From the NCBI GenBank assembly GCA_023935145.1, contig CM043698.1:74757001-74821000 (forward strand): a DNA stretch of 64,000 nt. The letters are read 5' to 3'. The notes under the pieces are model-generated. The model was given only the letters and a program-made list of their open reading frames with translations, ran no database searches and was not told the origin of the DNA. The DNA is from Bretschneidera sinensis (lineage: Eukaryota > Streptophyta > Magnoliopsida > Brassicales > Akaniaceae). Position 1 is the stretch's first letter, and every line of letters starts with the position of its first letter. Positions 58,145 to 64,000 of the stretch are shown piece by piece. Made by a program: the position numbers and the translations under genes.

Positions 58145-61100
58145 ATTTGCCTTCATACCAAGGAGAAAGGTAACTGTTGGTACCTTGATAGCGGTTGCTC
58201 GAAGCATATGACCGGTGATAAAAGCGTATTCAAGGAGCTAACTCTAAGAGATGGTGGACTTGTGACCATTGGAGACAATACTAAAATAAAGATCATCGGG
58301 CATGGAAAAGTCGGTAATGATTTCTCAACTTTAGATAATGTATTGCTAGTACAAGGCTTAAAGCCAAATTTACTTAGCATTAGTCAATTATGTGACAAAG
58401 GATATAAAGTCACATTTGAAACCTCTCATTGTCTAGTTATAGACATCAAGAGCAACAAGATCAAATTCATTGGCCATAGACATGAAAATGTCTATATAGT
58501 TGATTTGAAATCCTTACATTCCAATAATGAAAAATGTTTTCCTGCTTTTAGTGAAAATCAATGGCTATGGCATAGAAGGCTTGGTCATGTAAATATGAAC
58601 TTGCTAAAAATTGTTTCAAGAAAAGATTTAGTTATTGGTCTTCCTAAAATCAATTTTGAGAAAAACAAAATTTGCAATGCTTGTCAAATGGGAAAACAAT
58701 CAAGGATATCTTTCAAAGCAAAAAATGTTGTCTCAACTACTAGACCTTTGGAACTTTTGCATATGGACTTATTTGGTCCAATTAGTACCATTAGTCTAGG
58801 TGGCCATCAATATGCTCTTGTTATTGTTGATGACTATTCAAGATATACCTTTGTTATTTTTATTGCTTATAAGGATGAAGCTTTCAAAGGATTTGAAAAG
58901 TTTTGCAAAAAGGTACAAAATGAAAAAGGAATTTGTATTTCAAGCATAAGAAGTGATCATGGCAAAGAATTTGAAAATCAAAGCTTTTCAAAATTTTGTG
59001 ATGAAAATGGAATTAATCATAACTTTTCAGCTCCTAGAACTCCTCAACAAAATGGAGTTGTTGAGAGGAAAAATAGAGTTCTAGAAGAATTTTCAAGAAC
59101 AATGCTTTGTGAAAATAATTTACCAAAATATTTTTGGGCTGAAGCCGTGAATACTTCTTGCTATATTTTAAATAGAATTTTGATAAGGCCCCTGCTTGAT
59201 AAAACTCCTTATGAACTATGGAAAGGGAGAAAGCCAAATATTTCCTATTTTCGTGCCTTTGGTAGTAAGTGCTTCATCTTAAATAACAATAAAACTAACT
59301 TGGGTAAATTTGATTCCAAGACCGATGAAGGGATATTTTTAGGATATTCTACTACTAGTAAGGCTTATAGAGTTTTCAATAAGAGAACTCTAGTAGTAGA
59401 AGAATCTGTGCATGTAACTATTGATGAATCTAACCCAATGAGTAGTGGAGAAGTTTCCTTTAAAGATGATGCAGATTTTATTCCAAGAATGGAAACTTCT
59501 ACTCCCATTGTTGACCCAAAAGTGAGTTCTTCTCAAACAAATGAAGGGATGGCAACTCCAAATTTGGACCAACCATCCTCAAGTCAACAAGAGGAAAATC
59601 TACCCAAGGATTGGAGGTATGTAAATCATCATCCAATTGATCAAGTAATTGGTGATCCTTCACAAGGGGTAAGAACTCGCTCTTCCATTAGAAATATTTG
59701 TAATTTTGTAGCTTATTTGTCTCAAGTAGAACCTAAGACATTTATAGAAGCTGAAAAAGATAATGATTGGATAATTGCAATGCAGGAAGAGATAAATCAA
59801 TTTGAGAGAAACAATGTTTGGGAACTAGTTCCAAGACCTAAAGATCATTTAATTATTGGAACTAAATGGGTATATAGAAATAAAATGGATGAAAATGGTA
59901 TAGTAACTAGAAATAAGGCTAGACTAGTTGCTAAGGGATATAACCAAGAGGAAGGAATAGATTTTGATGAAACCTATGCTCCCGTATCTAGATTAGAAGC
60001 TATTCGAATGTTATTAGCCTTTGCATGCTTTAATAAATTCAAGCTATTTCAAATGGATGTGAAAAGTGCCTTTTTAAATGGCTTTATAGAAGAAGAGGTT
60101 TATGTTGAACAACCTCTTGGTTTTGAAAATCCTAGTCTTCCAAATCATGTCTACAAGCTTTCTAAGGCTTTATATGGGCTGAAGCAAGCTCCAAGGGCAT
60201 GGTACGAAAGACTAAGCAAATTTTTGATTGATAATGATTTTGTAAGAGGAAAAATAGATACAACTCTCTTCACAAAAACTCACAAAAATGACACTTTGAT
60301 AGTTCAAATATATGTTGATGATATTATATTTGGTGCTACTAATGAATCTATGTGTCAAGAGTTTGCAAAGTGCATGCAAGGTGAATTTGAAATGAGCATG
60401 ATGGGAGAACTTACCTACTTCCTTGGACTGCAAATCAAGCAACTAAAAGGAGGTATCTTCATCAATCAACAAAAGTACGTCAAAGATCTACTAAAGAGGT
60501 TCGGGATGGAAAGCTCAAAACCAATTGGAACACCTATGAGCACAACCACCAAACTTGATCTTGATGAAGGAGGTAAAAATGCAGATTCTAAATATTATAG
60601 AAGCATGATAGGTGCTTTACTGTACTTGACTGCAAGTAGACCTGATATAATGTTCAGTGTATGCATGTGCGCTAGATTTCAATCTAATCCTAAGGAATCA
60701 CATGTAGTTGCAGTAAAAAGAATCCTTAGATATCTACAAGGGACCCAGACCATAGGATTATGGTATTCTAGAGAATCATCTTTTGAGCTAGTAGGATATT
60801 CGGATGCTGATTTTGCTGGATGTAGGTTAGATAGAAAAAGCACAAGTGGAACATGCCAATTCTTAGGTGCTATGTTAACTTCTTGGTTCTCCAAGAAACA
60901 GAATTCAGTTGCACTATCAACCGCTGAGGCGGAATATGTAGCAGCTGGCAGTTGTTGTGCCCAAGTACTATGGATGAAACAACAACTAGAAGACTATGGC
61001 ATGAGTCTCAAAAATATTCCTATATTTTGTGATAATACTAGTGCCATCAACCTAACCAAAAATCCTATTCAGCACTCTAGAACCAAGCATATAGAGATTA

Positions 61101-61267
61101 GACATCATTTCTTAAGAGACCATGCTCAAAAAGGTGATATAAGATTAGAATTTATACCTTCAGAAGATCAAATAGCTGATATTCTTACAAAACCCTTAAG
61201 TGAAGCTAGTTTTTGCAAAATAAGAAAGTTGATGGGATTGCTTGATTTTGATAAATTGAATGTTTGA
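58145..61267 (+). CDS. pol: Element H Pol: protease, integrase, RT, RNase H
   Basis: The reading is open from just after the gag TAG (58142-58144); the first ATG is 58208 (1019 aa). Protease active site [14 protein letters not shown] sits at 58178-58219, that is, partly before that ATG. Integrase: HRRLGHVN with the zinc residues, [16 protein letters not shown] and [27 protein letters not shown] block and IYVDDIIFG. RNase [17 protein letters not shown] and [13 protein letters not shown]. All catalytic residues are visible. The Asp of protease is encoded upstream of any ATG, so translation through the UAG, or another start, is needed. Confidence 0.92.
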   Translation: MCLHTKEKGNCWYLDSGCSKHMTGDKSVFKELTLRDGGLVTIGDNTKIKIIGHGKVGNDFSTLDNVLLVQGLKPNLLSISQLCDKGYKVTFETSHCLVIDIKSNKIKFIGHRHENVYIVDLKSLHSNNEKCFPAFSENQWLWHRRLGHVNMNLLKIVSRKDLVIGLPKINFEKNKICNACQMGKQSRISFKAKNVVSTTRPLELLHMDLFGPISTISLGGHQYALVIVDDYSRYTFVIFIAYKDEAFKGFEKFCKKVQNEKGICISSIRSDHGKEFENQSFSKFCDENGINHNFSAPRTPQQNGVVERKNRVLEEFSRTMLCENNLPKYFWAEAVNTSCYILNRILIRPLLDKTPYELWKGRKPNISYFRAFGSKCFILNNNKTNLGKFDSKTDEGIFLGYSTTSKAYRVFNKRTLVVEESVHVTIDESNPMSSGEVSFKDDADFIPRMETSTPIVDPKVSSSQTNEGMATPNLDQPSSSQQEENLPKDWRYVNHHPIDQVIGDPSQGVRTRSSIRNICNFVAYLSQVEPKTFIEAEKDNDWIIAMQEEINQFERNNVWELVPRPKDHLIIGTKWVYRNKMDENGIVTRNKARLVAKGYNQEEGIDFDETYAPVSRLEAIRMLLAFACFNKFKLFQMDVKSAFLNGFIEEEVYVEQPLGFENPSLPNHVYKLSKALYGLKQAPRAWYERLSKFLIDNDFVRGKIDTTLFTKTHKNDTLIVQIYVDDIIFGATNESMCQEFAKCMQGEFEMSMMGELTYFLGLQIKQLKGGIFINQQKYVKDLLKRFGMESSKPIGTPMSTTTKLDLDEGGKNADSKYYRSMIGALLYLTASRPDIMFSVCMCARFQSNPKESHVVAVKRILRYLQGTQTIGLWYSRESSFELVGYSDADFAGCRLDRKSTSGTCQFLGAMLTSWFSKKQNSVALSTAEAEYVAAGSCCAQVLWMKQQLEDYGMSLKNIPIFCDNTSAINLTKNPIQHSRTKHIEIRHHFLRDHAQKGDIRLEFIPSEDQIADILTKPLSEASFCKIRKLMGLLDFDKLNV

Positions 61268-61409
61268 TTGCATCTCACATTTCATCATTTGCAAGTTTGA
61301 CATTGAGTGATAGAGTATTAATCCATGTTTAATTATTCCCTTCACTCAAAAATGTCATAGATAAACAAATTCGTGCTATAAATTCAAGACTGGAAATTTT
61401 ACTAATGGT

Positions 61410-61746
61410 CCAGTCGACTGGTAAATGTGCTCCAGTCGACTGGTAAGTCACTGCCTGATTGTCCAGTCGACTGGTAATTTTAACCCAGTCGACTGGTAAC
61501 TCTCTGCCAAAAACTCCAGACGACTGGTAAGTCTTCTCCAGTCGTCTATAAGATCAAATCCTGCTGGGAGCCAAATTTTTTTCATTTTTATGAACCTCCA
61601 GTCGACTGGTAACGATAGCCCAGTAGACTGGTATCTCACTGTCAGTTAATCCAGTCGACTGGTACGTTTACCCAGTCGACTGGTAAGAGAACTGTTCATC
61701 TTTTCAAAGGGGCCCAGTCGACTGGTAAGTTTACCCAGTCGACTGG
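61410..61746. repeat. Phased palindrome array between pol and ORF3 of element H
   Basis: Twelve CAGTCGACTG sites, three with changes, start at 61411, 61433, 61464, 61486, 61517, 61539, 61599, 61621, 61652, 61673, 61715 and 61736. Intervals are 22, 31, 22, 31, 22, 60, 22, 31, 21, 42 and 21. This is a second, independent array in the same element, with the LTR grammar; spacers have no clear similarity to those of the LTR. Confidence 0.95.
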
Positions 61747-61757
61747 TATCGCGATTT

Positions 61758-61765
61758 TATAAAAG
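61758..61765 (+). promoter_or_regulatory. Candidate internal TATA box for ORF3
   Basis: TATAAAAG starts 13 bp after the last palindrome and 218 bp before the ORF3 ATG. CT-rich sequence (CTTTCTCTCTCT, about 61812) follows, as in plant core promoters. E has TATAAATA in the same place. Confidence 0.55.
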
Positions 61766-61975
61766 GGACTGTTCATTTTCGCCCTCTTTACGCCATTTTC
61801 AAAGAGCCCAAGCTTTCTCTCTCTAGAAAAATTCATCTTTTTGATCTAAAAACCATCCAAATCCCTTCTAAACACACCGATCTACTCATTCCTAAAGAGA
61901 TTTTTAACTTTCTACGGTTAAAATCTCTCATTTTTACCAAATTTCCTTTTTCCAAAAACTTCAAATTTCTCGAAA

Positions 61976-63232
61976 ATGAGTGACAAAATCCGTATAAAAC
62001 TCACAACAAGTGGACCTAATGCGCCCAAAAAGCCTAGGTCTTCAAAACCTTCGGCTTCGGAACCAAAAGGGAAGGGAGTAGCAGGGTCATCCAGCAAGGA
62101 GCCCAGAACAGAGTTGGAGCAGGCTCTGTTTTTCAGCCCAGCTGCTCATAAGAGGTATAACTCTATAATCCGTCACAAGAAAATCATGACGGGTAGAGTC
62201 GTTGATTTCGACTCCATTCGTCATGGTAATTTCGATATTCTACCAGCCTTTGAGGCAATAAATCTGACCCCACTGGTCAGTATTCATGAAAAATATTACC
62301 CGCGACTGATTCACCAGTTCTATGCTAACTTGGTGAAACCCAGTCCTCTGGCTCTGAGATTCAGAACCAGAGTTAGCGGTGTGGAGTTTGAGGTCAACAC
62401 TGACCTCTTGATGAGCATTCTGAGAATCCCTATAAGGGGGGTTCAATGGAGTCTGGATGGATGGCCAGACAACTTTGAAGTTGAGGAGGCCTGTCGGATA
62501 GTCAGGGGCGACCCTAACTATGTGTACAAACCCACTACATTTCACACATGTAGTGACTTGCCCCTCGACTCAAAAATGTTTCAATTGATTGTCAGTTGGA
62601 CCATCCACCCGAGACTCGGGAGTCGAGGGTATCTATCTAAAATAGATACGGTATTGATTTGGTGCCTAAAATCTGGGCACCACTTCAATATATATCCTCT
62701 GCTGCTCGCCAACATGATAAACGGTGAAGCAAACGACTCCGGGTGTCTTCCTTATGGGATGCTCATTACACTCATCCTCCAGCACTTCCGGGTACCTTTG
62801 CCTGCCTCCGAGGCTCAGGATATCGGATTGACGGATATCATCAACATCTCATCTCTAAAGAAGATGGGATGTACTGTTCGTGAAGGGTTTCTCTATCCTA
62901 AGGCTGGAAAACGCCTAAGGATTCGAGAGGATGCGAGTGACAGTGATGAGGATGCTGATACGGCTGCTGAGATGGAGACAGATACCCGAGCACCTCCCAT
63001 TGGTGACTCGAGTACTGGTCAGACTGGATATGGTGACATCCTACGAGCTATCGCGAGTCTTCAGATGACGATGGAGTCTGGTTTTCAGTCCATGCAGTCC
63101 GATTATCAGAGGCTGAGCTCCTCCATAGACCACCTACGGGATGACTTCGAGTTACATCGAGAGCACACCGAGGGTTCCCTAGCTGAGATTAGGGAACTTC
63201 TTCGTGACAGCTCGGACTCTCCCGCACCATGA
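61976..63232 (+). CDS. Element H third ORF (418 aa), plant-transposon-domain-like protein
   Basis: A separate ORF 709 bases after pol, so not made by readthrough of pol. Residues 1-60 are basic and Ser/Lys/Pro-rich (APKKPRSSKPSASEPKGKG, a possible nuclear signal). Residues about 60-285 resemble the putative plant transposon domain (Transposase_32-like): YYPRLIHQFYANLVKP, VNTDLLMSILRIP, FNIYPLLLANMIN and CLPYGMLITLILQHFRVPLP. An acidic stretch (320-345) and a coiled coil (about 370-412) follow. No signal peptide or membrane segment, unlike envelope-like ORFs described for SIRE1. Function unknown; homologous to E ORF3. Confidence 0.85.
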   Translation: MSDKIRIKLTTSGPNAPKKPRSSKPSASEPKGKGVAGSSSKEPRTELEQALFFSPAAHKRYNSIIRHKKIMTGRVVDFDSIRHGNFDILPAFEAINLTPLVSIHEKYYPRLIHQFYANLVKPSPLALRFRTRVSGVEFEVNTDLLMSILRIPIRGVQWSLDGWPDNFEVEEACRIVRGDPNYVYKPTTFHTCSDLPLDSKMFQLIVSWTIHPRLGSRGYLSKIDTVLIWCLKSGHHFNIYPLLLANMINGEANDSGCLPYGMLITLILQHFRVPLPASEAQDIGLTDIINISSLKKMGCTVREGFLYPKAGKRLRIREDASDSDEDADTAAEMETDTRAPPIGDSSTGQTGYGDILRAIASLQMTMESGFQSMQSDYQRLSSSIDHLRDDFELHREHTEGSLAEIRELLRDSSDSPAP

Positions 63233-63789
63233 GTCTCATTCATTTAATCAGTTCTTAGCACTTTTCCAGTATTTGTCACTTAGCACGGACATCTCATGTT
63301 TGTTTTTCTTAGTTATGGCTCTATAAGACTCTACTTGTATTGACTTTTTCTATGATGATGTAATACTATAAGCCATATTTCTTGCATTTATTTAAGCTAT
63401 TTGTGATATGTTAGAACTGTTTTTAAATATCTGTTTGTCTCATAGCTTATTTGTTAATTGTTCTGCCCCCTTTGGTTGCTGTTGTCAAAACGGGGGAGAA
63501 AAATGAGAAAAACGAGAAAATCTAAGTAACGAGAAAATCTAAGTAAAAACGCAACCAATGCATAGATTTAGGGGGAGCATTGCTCCATATCTGTGTAAAA
63601 ATGTTTATTGATTGGTTGAGTTTAATTCTGGATTGGTTGAAAGAAATATAAACTGTGTTTGCTTGTTTACAGGGTGGTTTTTCTCGAAAAACAGAGGAGA
63701 CTCTGTCCAAATTTTTGTAAAATCTTAACACTTAGTTTTTAAAACTGTTTTTACATTATTAGTTTTGTCATCATCAAAAAGGGGGAGAT
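63233..63789 (+). promoter_or_regulatory. Element H 3' UTR with three purine tracts
   Basis: GGGGGAGAAAAATGAGAAAA (63492), GGGGGAG (63571) and AAAAAGGGGGAGA (63776-63788). The last abuts the 3' LTR and is the polypurine tract. The two upstream tracts are also found in E. An inverted repeat, TTTTGTCATCAT (63763-63774) and ATGATGGCAAAA (63813-63824), spans the tract and the LTR start. Confidence 0.65.
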
Positions 63790-64000
63790 TGTTGACCCTC
63801 GCCCGTATTTTAATGATGGCAAAACACAACTGTTATTTAACTAACATGTTTAAACTAAGTTGTATTAAGGATCAAACACATTCAACCAAGGAACAAAGTG
63901 CAAAAACTCGAACCAAATCAAGTATCAAGTGAAGACTGAAGATCTAGTATAGGTCTTAAGGTTTAGAACCAATGTAAGTCTCACTCATACATTGTATTAG
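63790..64000 (+). repeat. Element H 3' LTR (first 211 bases)
   Basis: Identical by eye to 54784-54994. Continues beyond the window. Confidence 0.95.

Larger units (their letters stand above)
54784..64000 (+). mobile_element. Element H: young Ty1/copia SIRE-like element with third ORF (3' end beyond window)
   Basis: 5' LTR 54784-56034; PBS 56037-56049; gag 56090-58144; pol to 61267; palindrome array; ORF3 61976-63232; polypurine tract 63776-63788; 3' LTR from 63790. The first 211 bases of both LTRs are identical by eye. All three ORFs are open. It sits in the leader of element G, preceded by CTGGT. The gene order and RT/protease motifs fit the SIRE/Maximus lineage. It may still be active. Confidence 0.93.

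Noticed and set aside
61448..61639. Minus-strand ORF of PVDW/STG repeats between pol and ORF3
   Set aside because: Same cause: translation of the palindrome array.
61267..61976. ORF3 as an envelope-like protein made by readthrough of pol
   Set aside because: About 700 bases with stops separate it from pol, and it has no signal peptide or membrane segment.
1..64000. tRNA, rRNA or other structured RNA genes
   Set aside because: No cloverleaf or rRNA-like sequence was seen; only tRNA-complementary primer sites of retrotransposons are present.

Overview
The window is plant nuclear DNA, most likely from a eudicot: two intron-containing plant genes sit in AT-rich DNA that is otherwise almost entirely nested LTR retrotransposons. 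No species can be named from it. Coordinates marked as element boundaries rest on TG..CA termini, 5-bp target-site duplications (TSDs), primer-binding sites (PBS) and LTR pairs read by eye.

Host genes. (1) 1408-3249 (-): the 5' two exons of an ALG11/LEW3-type mannosyltransferase. The gene runs toward the left edge, has a one-base frame break after its membrane anchor, and an AT-rich MITE-like element lies in what would be its second intron. (2) 43844-47062 (+): a complete four-exon TRICHOME BIREFRINGENCE-LIKE gene (TBL13-like), the only clearly intact host gene. (3) 48989-49452 (+): a small broken gene of unknown family.

Nested block 4822-43021. Element A (Ty3/gypsy, Tat-like; 463/466-bp LTRs) contains a reversed solo LTR B (8405-10137) and element C (Ty3/gypsy, Tekay/Del-like, 11797-40089). 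C's 3' LTR is split twice, by solo LTR D (18961-21396) and by element E (Ty1/copia SIRE-like, 22654-39641). E's third ORF is split by element F (a non-autonomous Athila-like gag-protease element on the minus strand, 30461-37270). That gives four levels, A > C > E > F. Joining the split flanks restores the interrupted reading or repeat at every step.

Right side. 49994-54783 is a decayed Ty1/copia element G on the minus strand. It is interrupted in its leader by a young SIRE-like copia element H (54784 to beyond 64000), which has intact gag (684 aa), pol (1019 aa from its first ATG) and a third ORF (418 aa). The 211 visible bases of H's 3' LTR match its 5' LTR exactly.

Main discovery candidate. 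The SIRE-like family (H, E and, in its LTR, B) carries arrays of the palindrome CCAGTCGACTGG. Centre-to-centre spacings fall almost entirely on 21/22, 31, 41/42/43 and 51/52 bp, close to whole turns of B-DNA. An array sits upstream of the TATA box in the LTR, and a second, separate array with the same spacing grammar sits between pol and ORF3, 13 bp before its own TATA box. This suggests that ORF3 is driven by an internal promoter sharing the LTR's control module. The same family has a conserved in-frame UAG between Gag and the protease active site, tandem GNRA-type hairpins in the leader, a His-rich Gag tail and several purine tracts before the 3' LTR.
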